A DNA stretch of 64,000 nt, from the NCBI RefSeq assembly GCF_000429705.1, contig NZ_KE386943.1, positions 436,400 to 500,399 on the forward strand. Reading direction: 5' to 3'. The translations under genes and the position numbers were made by a program. The notes under the pieces were generated by a model that was not told where the DNA came from, did not search any database, and was given only the letters and a program-made list of their open reading frames with translations. Source of the DNA: Alteribacter aurantiacus DSM 18675. Its GTDB lineage: Bacteria; Bacillota; Bacilli; Bacillales; Salisediminibacteriaceae. This document shows, piece after piece, positions 43,221 to 52,244 of the stretch (position 1 is the first letter of the stretch; each line of letters begins with the position of its first letter).

Positions 43221-44060
43221 TTATGATTTGGGAATCCGGATCGTGAATTGATAATAATCGTCATTTTCTTCTTCGTTCGTATCCAGTTCCATACCGGATT
43301 GAGCCACCATATCAAGGGATTGACGGATGGTGTTCATCGCCAGGCGCATATCTCTTGAGTACCCTTTTCGAATAGGCTTCTTCTTTTCAGGTTTCGGTTC
43401 GATCATGCGTTTGACTTGCTCTTCCGTCTGCTTTACATTTAACTCTTCTTCTATGATCCTTGCAAGGAGCTTGATTTGTTTTTCATCATTTTTAAGAGAA
43501 ATTAACGCTCTTGCATGACGCTCAGTAATGAGGCGTCCTAAAAGAGCATCTTGGACTTCTTGCGGGAGATTCAGAAGTCTTAATTTGTTCGCTACGGTGG
43601 ACTGTCCTTTTCCTAGACGCTGTGCAAGGCTTTCTTGTGTAAGGCCGTGAATATCAATGAGCTTTGCGTAGGCCATGGCTTCTTCAATGGACGTTAATCC
43701 TTCCCGTTGCAAGTTTTCAATTAACGCAACAGATGCGGTCTGGGCATCGTTAAATTCTTTAACGACTGCGGGAATTGTTTCCCAACCCAATTTTGTGACT
43801 GCACGCCAACGACGTTCCCCTGCAATGATTTCAAATTTCCCTTCTCGCTCACGGACGACAATCGGCTGAATAATACCATGAGTCTTAATGGTTTGAGCAA
43901 GTTCATCGATTCGCTCGTCTTGAAAAACCGTACGAGGTTGGTACCGGTTTGGAACGATATCGACTATGGGAATTTTCTTTACTTCCTCTCTGTCACTCAC
44001 TTCAACTTCTTCTTGTTGTTTTTCGTTTAGGCCAAACAAGCGTGAAAACGACTGCTTCAT
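43221..44060 (-). CDS. noc: nucleoid occlusion protein Noc
   Basis: A 279-residue ParB paralogue that binds ATTTCCCGGGAAAT sites, spreads with CTP, attaches to the membrane through an N-terminal amphipathic helix (MKQSFSRLFGL) and blocks FtsZ assembly over DNA. CTPase motif GERRWRAVTK near 76; helix-turn-helix at ~120-195. The amphipathic helix and the position beside rsmG distinguish it from ParB. Confidence 0.93.
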   Translation of the reverse strand: MKQSFSRLFGLNEKQQEEVEVSDREEVKKIPIVDIVPNRYQPRTVFQDERIDELAQTIKTHGIIQPIVVREREGKFEIIAGERRWRAVTKLGWETIPAVVKEFNDAQTASVALIENLQREGLTSIEEAMAYAKLIDIHGLTQESLAQRLGKGQSTVANKLRLLNLPQEVQDALLGRLITERHARALISLKNDEKQIKLLARIIEEELNVKQTEEQVKRMIEPKPEKKKPIRKGYSRDMRLAMNTIRQSLDMVAQSGMELDTNEEENDDYYQFTIRIPKS

Positions 44061-44251
44061 GGCGACACCACCTTCTGAAAACTACCTTACTCCATTTCGA
44101 GAAAATCATAAAAGAATCCTGCTAATCGGGGCTGTAAAAATTATGATAAAAATCGCGGATTTCTACAATATTTTTAAATCGTATCGTTATTATGGCTCCG
44201 CAGGACCACGTACCCTCAACTGTCTAGTCTCCAGCCCTAAGAATAAAAGTC

Positions 44252-44968
44252 TTAAACAATCGGCTGCTTGTTCGGTGTTCCCGGCTTTCTTGGGTATTTC
44301 CCAGGCGTTTGCTTTACTTTTTTCACTTTAATTATAGAGCGTTCACTTTCTTCTTTCGGAAGAGTGAATGCATTTGCGTCTTCTAGCTCACCGCCTAGAA
44401 GTTGAAAGGCTTTCTTTGATTCGCCCAACTCATCTTTCGCTCCCGCACCTTTCATAGCCAAGAAGGTTCCTCCTTGTTTAACAAGAGGTAAGCATAGCTC
44501 ACTAAGGACAGGTAGTCTGGCCACTGCACGAGCCATTGCTACGTCATAGCGACCACGGTGCTCTTTCTTTTTACCAAAAAGCTCTGCACGATCATGATAA
44601 AAAGAGACGCTTGTTAGATCGAGTTCTTCTGCCAAGGCATGGAGAAATGTAATGCGTTTGTTCAAAGAATCGACAATGGTTACGTCCAAATGAGGGTAGC
44701 AAATCTTCAGGGGCAGGCTAGGAAATCCGGCCCCGGCCCCAATATCTACTACAGTTTCTACTTTCGTAAAGTCATGATAAAAAGCAGCGGAAATCGAGTC
44801 GAAAAAATGCTTTAAATAAACATCTTCCTTCTCTGTGATTGCCGTTAAATTCATGCGCTCGTTCCAATCTACCAACGTTTCGAAGTAGCGTTCAAACTGA
44901 GATCGTTGTGTATCGTCGAGAGTGATTCCTCTCTTTTCCAACTCTTGCTGAAATTCGTCTACCTTCAT
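44252..44968 (-). CDS. rsmG: 16S rRNA (guanine527-N7)-methyltransferase RsmG
   Basis: A 238-residue SAM-dependent enzyme modifying G527 of 16S rRNA; loss gives low-level streptomycin resistance. SAM motif DIGAGAGFPSLPLKI near 73-87 and ARAVARLP near 146. The start at 44968 follows AAAGGTGAG. It is 22 bases from mnmG and forms an operon with it. About 190 bases separate it from noc. Confidence 0.96.
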   Translation of the reverse strand: MKVDEFQQELEKRGITLDDTQRSQFERYFETLVDWNERMNLTAITEKEDVYLKHFFDSISAAFYHDFTKVETVVDIGAGAGFPSLPLKICYPHLDVTIVDSLNKRITFLHALAEELDLTSVSFYHDRAELFGKKKEHRGRYDVAMARAVARLPVLSELCLPLVKQGGTFLAMKGAGAKDELGESKKAFQLLGGELEDANAFTLPKEESERSIIKVKKVKQTPGKYPRKPGTPNKQPIV

Positions 44969-44990
44969 GCTCTCACCTTTTCTATCGCCG

Positions 44991-46895
44991 TTACTCTTCA
45001 GCTTTATTTGATGCATGCACTTTTTTTAATCGGCCCTGCTCCATATACACTAAAAGAACAGATACATCGGCAGGATTTACGCCGGACACTCGTGAAGCTT
45101 GTGCCATGGTCAACGGTTTTACTTCAGAAAGTTTTTGTCTCGCTTCCATTGCAAGACCGTTAATCGCCATATAATCAAGATCTACAGGAAGTTTTTTCGT
45201 TTCCATCTTCTTTAGACGTTGTACTTGTTCCATTTGTTTTGCGATGTAGCCGTGATATTTCACTTGGATCTCTACTTGCTCTTGCACATCTGCATCGAGT
45301 TCTTCTTCTGACGGTGCGAGCTGTGCCACATGGTGATATGAAACTTCTGGACGTTTTAACAGTACCGTCGCATTCATTGCATCTTTCAACGGGGAAGATG
45401 GAATGGCTTCGAGAACCGATTGTGCTTCTTCAGATGCCTTAATCGTTGTTTTTTCAAGTCGCTTAATCTCGTTTGAAATCGCTTCTTTTTTCGCTTCAAA
45501 GCGGGCAAAACGTTCGTCATCGATCAAACCAATCTCATGGCCTTTCTCAGTCAGGCGAAGGTCTGCGTTGTCATGACGCAAAAGTAAACGGTATTCCGCA
45601 CGTGAAGTGAGAAGACGGTACGGCTCGTTTGTTCCTTTTGTAATTAAGTCATCGATGAGAACGCCCATATACGCCTCTGATCGATCCAAAATAAGCGGTT
45701 CTTTACCTTGAACTTTTAATGCTGCGTTAATTCCGGCCATGAGTCCTTGTCCAGCTGCTTCTTCATAACCGCTTGTGCCGTTTATTTGACCGGCTGTAAA
45801 AAGATACTCGATCTTTTTCGTTTCAAGAGATGGCCACAGCTGAGTAGGAACAATCGCGTCATATTCAATAGCATAGCCTGGACGCATCATGCGAACCTCT
45901 TCAAGTCCCGGAATCGTTTTTAGCATGTTCAACTGCACATCTTCCGGCAAACTAGTCGACAGACCTTGCACATAGACTTCAGAGGTATTACGACCTTCTG
46001 GCTCAAGGAAGATTTGATGGCGAGGTTTATCACTAAACCTAACAATCTTGTCTTCGATGGACGGACAATATCTTGGACCTGTTCCTTCAATCATACCTGA
46101 ATACATTGGAGAGCGCTGAAGGTTTCCGTTAATGATTTCATGAGTCGCGTCATTTGTATAGGTCAGCCAGCACGGAAGCTGGTCTGTAATATATTTTGTT
46201 GTTTCATAGGAGAATGCACGAGGTACATCATCTCCCGGCTGAATCTCTGTTTTCGAATAATCAATTGTGTTGCTGTTTACTCGTGGAGGTGTTCCTGTTT
46301 TAAAGCGAACCATGTCAAAACCTAGCTTTTGAAGATTGTAACTTAGGTTAACCGATGGTTGCATATTGTTTGGACCACTGTCGTAAGCCAGATCTCCGAG
46401 AATGACTTTTCCACGAAGGTATGTTCCCGTTGTGACGACGACGGATTTTGAGCGATACTCAGCCCCCGTTTGCGTAACCACACCTTTACATACCCCATCT
46501 TCAACGATCAATTCTTCGACCATCCCTTGACGGAGAAGCAAGTTCTCGGTCTCTTCAATGGTTTTCTTCATTTCGTGCTGATACAAGAATTTGTCAGCTT
46601 GTGCTCTTAGTGCGCGAACAGCAGGTCCTTTTCCTGTATTCAACATACGCATTTGAATGTGGGTCTTATCGATGTTTCGCGCCATTTCCCCACCTAATGC
46701 ATCAATTTCACGAACAACAATTCCTTTTGCAGGGCCACCAACAGATGGGTTACAAGGCATATAGGCTACAGCGTCCAGGTTTAACGTAAGGATGAGCGTG
46801 TTCGCTCCCATTCGAGCAGAAGCGAGCCCCGCCTCTACTCCTGCATGACCTGCGCCTATGACAATCACATCAAATTCTCCACCTTGATAATTCAT
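44991..46895 (-). CDS. mnmG: tRNA uridine-5-carboxymethylaminomethyl modification enzyme MnmG
   Basis: A 634-residue FAD enzyme that works with MnmE to modify wobble uridine 34 in tRNAs. FAD motif VIGAGHAGVEAGLASARMG at 12-30, NPSVGGPAKG near 49, and the conserved PGYAIEYD and GTSGYEEAAGQG motifs. The C-terminal helical domain binds MnmE. GGAGGAAAAGGT precedes the ATG. A small AT hairpin (46918-46936) lies in the mnmE-mnmG gap. Confidence 0.96.
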   Translation of the reverse strand: MNYQGGEFDVIVIGAGHAGVEAGLASARMGANTLILTLNLDAVAYMPCNPSVGGPAKGIVVREIDALGGEMARNIDKTHIQMRMLNTGKGPAVRALRAQADKFLYQHEMKKTIEETENLLLRQGMVEELIVEDGVCKGVVTQTGAEYRSKSVVVTTGTYLRGKVILGDLAYDSGPNNMQPSVNLSYNLQKLGFDMVRFKTGTPPRVNSNTIDYSKTEIQPGDDVPRAFSYETTKYITDQLPCWLTYTNDATHEIINGNLQRSPMYSGMIEGTGPRYCPSIEDKIVRFSDKPRHQIFLEPEGRNTSEVYVQGLSTSLPEDVQLNMLKTIPGLEEVRMMRPGYAIEYDAIVPTQLWPSLETKKIEYLFTAGQINGTSGYEEAAGQGLMAGINAALKVQGKEPLILDRSEAYMGVLIDDLITKGTNEPYRLLTSRAEYRLLLRHDNADLRLTEKGHEIGLIDDERFARFEAKKEAISNEIKRLEKTTIKASEEAQSVLEAIPSSPLKDAMNATVLLKRPEVSYHHVAQLAPSEEELDADVQEQVEIQVKYHGYIAKQMEQVQRLKKMETKKLPVDLDYMAINGLAMEARQKLSEVKPLTMAQASRVSGVNPADVSVLLVYMEQGRLKKVHASNKAEE

Positions 46896-46943
46896 ACCTT
46901 TTCCTCCTTCAGAGGATGTTTAAATCTTATTTAAACATTCACG

Positions 46944-48320
46944 TTATTTTCCTAAACAAAATTGCGAAAACAGCTGGTCAATCAGACTTTCATTTACACT
47001 GTCACCAATGACTTCTCCTAACAGTTCCCACGCCTTTGTAATGTCGATTTGAACCATATCGATCGGCATACCAGCTTCTACAGACTGAAGGGCATCGTCA
47101 ATCGTAACACTCGCCTGATTTAATAAAGCAATGTGACGGGAGTTGGACACGTACGTCATATCACCGGAATCAAGGTCACCTTCAAAGAATAATGCCTTAA
47201 TGGCTTCTTCTAATTCGTCGATCCCCTCATCCTTTAGTAAAGATGTCGTCAGGATCGGGCGTCCTTCGGCCAGTTCTTTAACCCTATCCATGTCCACCTT
47301 CTCCTCAAGGTCCGTTTTGTTGACGATAATGATCGAATCTCGCCCTTTACTCATCGTTAGTAGTTTCTCGTCTTCTTCTGTTAAAACGTCGTTGTTATTC
47401 ACTACTAGAAGAACCAATTCAGCTTCGTTTATCAGCTGCCTGGATCGTTCAACGCCAATGCGTTCTACAACGTCTTCCGTTTCTCTGATTCCTGCAGTAT
47501 CCAAAAGGCGAAGGGGAACACCGCGAACATTCACGTACTCTTCAATTACATCTCGAGTTGTACCTGGAATGTCAGTCACAATGGCCTTATTTTCATGAAC
47601 AAGGCTGTTTAACAGCGATGATTTCCCTACATTTGGCCGTCCGATAATGACAGTGGATAGGCCTTCTCGCAGAATTTTCCCTTGCTGCGCTGTATCAAGA
47701 AGCTTATTGATCTCATTTCTTACATACCCTGCTTTCGTTCTTAAGATGTCCAAAGTCATCTCTTCCGCGTCATATTCCGGGTAATCTATATTTACTTCCA
47801 CGTGTGCCACGGTCTCTAGTAGCTCTTGTCTTAATTTTTGGATGCGGTTGGACAGGCGCCCTTCCACTTGACTCATGGCAACGTTCATTGCTCGATCCGT
47901 CTTTGCACGAATGAGGTCCATTACTCCTTCAGCCTGACTTAAGTCAATACGTCCGTTTAGGAACGCGCGCTTTGTAAACTCACCAGGTTCAGCCAGTCTT
48001 GCTCCTTCGTTTAAAACAAGCTGCAATACGCGGTTAACCGATACAAGCCCACCGTGACAATTGATTTCAATCAGGTTTTCTTTGGTAAATGTACGGGGAG
48101 CATGCATGACGCTGACCATCACTTCTTCTACGGTTTCATCCGTTTTAGGGTCCACAATGTGGCCGTAGTTGATCGTGTGCGTGTCAACTTCCGACAATGC
48201 TTTTCTTCCTTTGTAGAAACGATCGGCAATCTTGATGGCATCATCACCGCTGATCCTAACAATTCCAATCGCTCCTTCTCCCATTGGAGTAGAAATGGCC
48301 GCAATAGTATCGAGTTCCAT
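46944..48320 (-). CDS. mnmE: tRNA modification GTPase MnmE (TrmE)
   Basis: A 458-residue enzyme: N-terminal folate-binding domain (1-118), helical domain, G domain (~220-375) with GRPNVGKSS, DIPGTTRD, DTAGIRETED and NKTDL, and C-terminal CxGK-type end QFCLGK. It partners MnmG. The start at 48320 follows GAGGTGAAGGAA; the frame is open further upstream without a ribosome site. Confidence 0.96.
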   Translation of the reverse strand: MELDTIAAISTPMGEGAIGIVRISGDDAIKIADRFYKGRKALSEVDTHTINYGHIVDPKTDETVEEVMVSVMHAPRTFTKENLIEINCHGGLVSVNRVLQLVLNEGARLAEPGEFTKRAFLNGRIDLSQAEGVMDLIRAKTDRAMNVAMSQVEGRLSNRIQKLRQELLETVAHVEVNIDYPEYDAEEMTLDILRTKAGYVRNEINKLLDTAQQGKILREGLSTVIIGRPNVGKSSLLNSLVHENKAIVTDIPGTTRDVIEEYVNVRGVPLRLLDTAGIRETEDVVERIGVERSRQLINEAELVLLVVNNNDVLTEEDEKLLTMSKGRDSIIIVNKTDLEEKVDMDRVKELAEGRPILTTSLLKDEGIDELEEAIKALFFEGDLDSGDMTYVSNSRHIALLNQASVTIDDALQSVEAGMPIDMVQIDITKAWELLGEVIGDSVNESLIDQLFSQFCLGK

Positions 48321-48458
48321 TTCCTTCACCTCTCTTTCGTTACTTTTATATTTTTCGTTTATATCGTTATTTAAGAATAGGCTAAAAAACTGTATCCAAA
48401 ATATTAGAATACCACAATCGCACTTTTTACAAAAGCCTGTCATAAAGGGGATTTCAGG

Positions 48459-48527
48459 TTATCCACACCCCCTCCTATCATCTTCGACAAAAACAGTGCA
48501 AAACATCCGTTTTCCACATGTGCATAA
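48459..48527. promoter_or_regulatory. DnaA boxes upstream of mnmE
   Basis: TTATCCACA (48459-48467), TTTTCCACA (48510-48518, one mismatch) and TGTGCATAA (48519-48527, perfect TTATNCACA on the other strand), the last two touching. They lie 140-210 bases upstream of mnmE and 3.8 kb from dnaA. Confidence 0.55.
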
Positions 48528-48692
48528 GTGATTCAACCATACAAGAGTAATAAGGAAAAAGCAAAAAGGGTGCATTGGAAAGGATACTGGGTTGGTGTGA
48601 TAAAACTATAACTGTCACTTCATATGTCTCCTCTCTCTTTATGTTACTTATGCAAGGAGGTGATTTTCTAAAAACGACTGATTGCTCCGAGC

Positions 48693-48826
48693 TTTATTAA
48701 GAGATTCACTTTTATAATGAATTCTTGGCAATTTATAATGAATTTTTTGGTTTTATAATGAATCCGCATCCTTTTATAATGAATTTTTCAGTTTTATAAT
48801 GAATCCTCAAGTATTTATGATGAATT
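48693..48826. repeat. phased repeat array 4 (word TTTATAATGAAT)
   Basis: Words start at 48711, 48732, 48752, 48773, 48793 and 48814 (steps 21, 20, 21, 20, 21), with a decayed unit at 48693. The word is the same as in array 3. It lies between the jag terminator and mnmE. The rest of the 604-base gap (48528-48692) shows nothing. Confidence 0.88.
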
Positions 48827-48860
48827 TGCCCCCTCCATTAAAACAAGCGTATTAAACATT

Positions 48861-48893
48861 AAAAAAACCACTGCACATGTTACTGTGCAGTGG
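48861..48893 (-). terminator. terminator of the rpmH-rnpA-yidD-yidC-jag operon
   Basis: Minus-strand CCACTGCACA / TGTGCAGTGG stem followed by seven T. Confidence 0.92.
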
Positions 48894-48924
48894 AGTGAAA
48901 GTGAATTCTCAGGTGACTGGTTGA

Positions 48925-49542
48925 TTATTTAGGTGTGACGACGATGCGACGATTCGGTTCTTTTCCATCCGAATAGGTAGCAACGCCTTTTACATTTTGA
49001 AGGGTTGTATGAATGATTTTTCGTTCGTGAGCGTTCATTGGTTCAAGTTTGACTTCTTGGCCCGTGCGAACAGCTTTGTCGCCTAAACGCAAAGCAAGCT
49101 TTTCAAGCGATTCTTTACGACGCTCACGGTATCCTTCCGCATCAAGGATGATTCTTACATAGTGCTCTGAATTTTTATTGGCCACGAGATTGACAAGATA
49201 CTGCAAGGAATCGAGTGTTTGTCCTCTTTTCCCGATCAATACGCCGATCTCTTCACCTTCGATGTTGAAGTAGACCACGTCTTTCTTAGCCTCTTGGGAG
49301 ATGCTAACGGTGACTCCCATCTTGTCGATTGTCTCGCGTAAAAATGTCAATGCTTCTTTCAACGGATCAGGCTTAACCGCTGCCTCTACAACAGCCGGCT
49401 TCACTCCGATAATGCCTAGAAATCCTTTTTGTGCTTCTTCAACAATTCGAATGTCCGCTTGTTCGCGGGTTACACCTAATTTTTCAATTGCTTGCTCAAT
49501 TGCTTCATCAACAGTTTTTCCTGAAACAGTCACTTTTTTCAC
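48925..49542 (-). CDS. jag: RNA-binding protein Jag (KhpB / SpoIIIJ-associated)
   Basis: A 205-residue protein with the N-terminal Jag domain (KKVTVSGKTVDEAIEQA), a KH domain with IGVLIGKRGQTLDSLQYLVN near 103-122, and an R3H domain near 140-205 (NAHERKIIHTTLQ). It binds RNA with KhpA and affects cell shape and wall synthesis. One-base overlap with yidC. Confidence 0.94.
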   Translation of the reverse strand: MKKVTVSGKTVDEAIEQAIEKLGVTREQADIRIVEEAQKGFLGIIGVKPAVVEAAVKPDPLKEALTFLRETIDKMGVTVSISQEAKKDVVYFNIEGEEIGVLIGKRGQTLDSLQYLVNLVANKNSEHYVRIILDAEGYRERRKESLEKLALRLGDKAVRTGQEVKLEPMNAHERKIIHTTLQNVKGVATYSDGKEPNRRIVVTPK

Positions 49543-50345
49543 TATTTCTTCGCTCCCCCTGTATTCGGCTCAGCATTCTTATCTTTTCCTACATTCGGAC
49601 CTGTAATGAAATACGTCTGAACAATCATAAAGATGTTACCGATAACCCAGTAAAGGGCTAGTGCTGCCGGGAAGAAAGCTGCAAATGCCATGATCATAAC
49701 CGGCATAATATACATGAGCATCTTCATTTGCGGGTTGTCTGTTACCATCATCATTTTCTGTTGGATGAAGGTCGTCGCTCCTGCAATTAAAGGTAAAATA
49801 AAGTACGGATCGGCCATTCCTAACTCAAACCACAAGAACTGTTGCGGATCCCCTGTATAACTTGGGTCGACTCCAGGGTTGATTTGCGGTGTACGCATAA
49901 TCGCGTGGTAAAACGCGATTAAAATCGGCATTTGAATAATGATTGGGAAACAGCCTGCTAATGGGTTTACTCCATGCTTCTGGAAGAGTCCCATCATTTC
50001 CTGCTGCAATTTTTGTTGCGTTTGCTGATCTTTTGCACTGTACTTTTCACGAAGAGACTGCATTTCAGGCTGCAGTGCCTGCATCGCCTTTGTACTCCTC
50101 GTTTGTTTGATCATAAGTGGCAAAATCAAAATTCGAAGTAAAATCGTTACAATAATAATTGCAAAACCGTAGCTGTTTCCTAAGGCTTCAGCAATCGTAA
50201 TCATCAACCATGACAGTGGATAAACAAAATAGCTATCCCAAATACCGGTACTCGATGTATTAATCGGTTCGTTAATGTTGAAACAGCCTGTCATGACCAC
50301 CATTAATAAAAGTAAGACTGACGCTAATCCAAATTTTCTAAACAC
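49542..50345 (-). CDS. yidC: membrane protein insertase YidC (SpoIIIJ)
   Basis: A 267-residue lipoprotein insertase. The lipobox VMTGC places the lipidated cysteine at residue 21. Five spans follow; the conserved arginine of the hydrophilic groove lies in ILLRILILPLMIKQTRSTKAM. It inserts membrane proteins with or without Sec and in spore formers is needed for forespore gene expression. It is followed by jag. Confidence 0.95.
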   Translation of the reverse strand: MFRKFGLASVLLLLMVVMTGCFNINEPINTSSTGIWDSYFVYPLSWLMITIAEALGNSYGFAIIIVTILLRILILPLMIKQTRSTKAMQALQPEMQSLREKYSAKDQQTQQKLQQEMMGLFQKHGVNPLAGCFPIIIQMPILIAFYHAIMRTPQINPGVDPSYTGDPQQFLWFELGMADPYFILPLIAGATTFIQQKMMMVTDNPQMKMLMYIMPVMIMAFAAFFPAALALYWVIGNIFMIVQTYFITGPNVGKDKNAEPNTGGAKK

Positions 50346-50394
50346 GCTGGATCCTCCCTTGCTTTCTTTGAAGCATAAAATATCTTCTATCTAT

Positions 50395-50634
50395 CTATTC
50401 ATCACGCTTGTGAGTAAGCTTTTTTTCAGGAACAGGATCTATTCCTCCTGGATGTAAGGGTTGACATTTCACAATTCTTTTAACCGTCAGCCATGTCCCT
50501 TTCCACACACCGAATCGTTGATACGCTTCAATTCCGTATTGGGAACACGTCGGGTAAAAGCGGCACGACGGAGGCGTAAACCTCGAAATGTATTTTTGGT
50601 AAAGTCGAATGATACCTATAAAGAACCATTTCAT
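50395..50634 (-). CDS. yidD: membrane protein insertion efficiency factor YidD
   Basis: A 79-residue protein with the family signature RFTPPSCRFYPTCSQYGIEAYQ and KRIVKCQPLHPGGIDPVP. An N-terminal amphipathic helix attaches it to the membrane. The start at 50634 follows GAGGTC. It sits between rnpA and yidC. The gap to rnpA is 17 bases. Confidence 0.95.
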   Translation of the reverse strand: MKWFFIGIIRLYQKYISRFTPPSCRFYPTCSQYGIEAYQRFGVWKGTWLTVKRIVKCQPLHPGGIDPVPEKKLTHKRDE

Positions 50635-50651
50635 TCTTTTGACCTCACTTT

Positions 50652-51005
50652 TCACTTTCGGCCATGAACAGGTTTTACAATCTTGCCTAATTTTAGAACA
50701 TGAAGCAGGCTTTTACGAACTTGATGGAAATCCATCTCCGCTGTCGGCTTCCTCGCAATGATCACGTAGTCCCTATTCTTCATTTGAGGCTCGAGTTCAC
50801 GAATCACTTCGCGTATCAACCGTTTTACACGGTTTCTCGTTACCGCGTTACCTACTTTTTTGCTAACAGAAAGCCCCACTCTCAAATGAGGGTTTGTTTC
50901 CGTTTTTCGTTGGTAAACAACAAACTGACGGTTCGCTACTGAGAAACCACCTTTAAACACGAGTTGAAAATCCTCGTTCTTTTTTAGCCGATAGCGTTTT
51001 TTCAT
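50652..51005 (-). CDS. rnpA: ribonuclease P protein component
   Basis: A 117-residue basic protein that binds RNase P RNA and helps mature tRNA 5' ends. MKKRYRLKKNEDFQLVF and the RNR motif AVTRNRVKRLIREVIR are typical. The start at 51005 follows AGAGGTGG. The rpmH-rnpA gap is 245 bases and contains a terminator, so rnpA may depend on read-through or its own promoter. Confidence 0.95.
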   Translation of the reverse strand: MKKRYRLKKNEDFQLVFKGGFSVANRQFVVYQRKTETNPHLRVGLSVSKKVGNAVTRNRVKRLIREVIRELEPQMKNRDYVIIARKPTAEMDFHQVRKSLLHVLKLGKIVKPVHGRK

Positions 51006-51215
51006 GAGTATTTCCACCTCTGTCTACTCCAAGCTTCTATTCTAACGTGAAAATAACTTGGAAGAAACTCAAATTTCATTATATCTAATGCTCGGATGAA
51101 AAACTAGGAAACATTATCACCCGAACTCTATTTGCACACGAAAGATGGGAACAAGAAGGACCTCCTCCTTGTTCCCTATTGCTTATGCCTAAAATCATAC
51201 CAACCGCTCACTTAA

Positions 51216-51252
51216 GGAAAAAAAGACCACTGAGCGGTCAGTGGCCTTTTTT
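51216..51252 (-). terminator. terminator-like hairpin between rpmH and rnpA
   Basis: CCACTG / CAGTGG stem bordered by A and T runs, directly at the rpmH stop. It would attenuate transcription into rnpA, which favours the ribosomal protein over RNase P protein. Confidence 0.65.
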
Positions 51253-51388
51253 AAGCAGATAGTACTTTTCTTCCTTTACGGCGGCGATTCGCCAATACTC
51301 TACGGCCGTTTTTCGTACTCATGCGATTACGAAAACCGTGTACTTTTTTACGCTTACGGTTGTTAGGATTGAATGTTGGTTTACCCAT
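51251..51388 (-). CDS. rpmH: 50S ribosomal protein L34
   Basis: A 45-residue, extremely basic protein ending RRRKGRKVLSA and containing NRKRKKVHGFRNRMSTKNGR. The family in B. subtilis has 44 residues. An AGGAGGTG ribosome site precedes the ATG at 51388. It lies immediately beside oriC, transcribed away from it. Confidence 0.96.
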   Translation of the reverse strand: MGKPTFNPNNRKRKKVHGFRNRMSTKNGRRVLANRRRKGRKVLSA

Positions 51389-51432
51389 CTATTTACACCT
51401 CCTGGGAAATATCCATATAAACAGTCTTGTAA

Positions 51433-51461
51433 AGTATAAAAATTCCCGAGTCAATTGTCAA
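51433..51461 (-). promoter_or_regulatory. strong sigma-A promoter of rpmH
   Basis: Minus-strand TTGACA, 17 bases, TATACT, ending 45 bases upstream of rpmH. Confidence 0.85.
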
Positions 51462-51800
51462 GGTTATTTCCGGAACAGAATCTTCCTTTTTTATTCTTCG
51501 TGGATCCTTTTCCTCTTCTCATCGATCAATTCGGTTAGAAATTCTTTTTTTCTCTGAACATTTCCCTACGTGGTGATCTCCCCCCAAGTACATTCACGAT
51601 GGAATACTCATCTGTGCGAATTGCGCTTTTGTCACTAGGAATTCAATTCTAATGTAAATGGAGCCAACATCACCCAACATTCAGCATAGTTTTCTTAAAA
51701 GAAGCTGTCCCCTGTAGTGAGCACCTCAACATTGACCCGTTACATTCTTTAGCTCTTAAAACGATGCGAATGAATTGTACAGACCGGTCAAAAAATAGGT

Positions 51801-52116
51801 TGTGGACAACTTTCTACAATATTTTTATTTTGTACACACCCCTTTCGACAAGTTTTACACATGATCTTGTGTTGTGGAAAAAAGATAAGCACAACCCGTA
51901 GAACTTTGTGGATAACTATCGAAAGAGATTGAGACATCCAGATTTTTTTGATAATATATTCTTGTTTTTTCAGTGGAGAACCTGTGTTAAAATAAAACCT
52001 ATCCACAGCTGTGCACAACTTTGTGGATAGTTATACACGTCCTCTGAATTGTTTTATCCACAATACTGTGCATGGCGTGTATTTCCGTGTTTCTACTATA
52101 ATAATGTTTTTCCACA
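51801..52116. other. oriC: oriC, DnaA-box cluster upstream of dnaA
   Basis: Perfect boxes: TGTGGATAA (51907-51915) and TTATCCACA (52054-52062). One-mismatch boxes: 51801, 51873, 51999, 52010, 52022, 52031 and 52108. A TTAAAAT near 51987 with TTGTTT 18 bases upstream may be a dnaA promoter. The stretch 51462-51800 shows nothing clear. Confidence 0.85.
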
Positions 52117-52244
52117 TTGTATACTCATTTATATATATTCGACATGATTTATCACGTTATACAATTGTTGTACAAGTCGACTGTCCGCTGGTATGGTCGG
52201 CTCATCTGTTGTGGGACAGAATGTGAGTTAAAGGAGGTAGACAG

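Noticed and set aside
45598..45613. CACGTGAAG in mnmG as a second parS site
   Set aside because: Too many mismatches outside the central CACGTG, and the palindrome is not kept.
46918..46936. GTTTAAAT-CTT-ATTTAAAC hairpin as a terminator between mnmE and mnmG
   Set aside because: The stem is entirely A/T except its end pair and too weak; the genes are normally co-transcribed.
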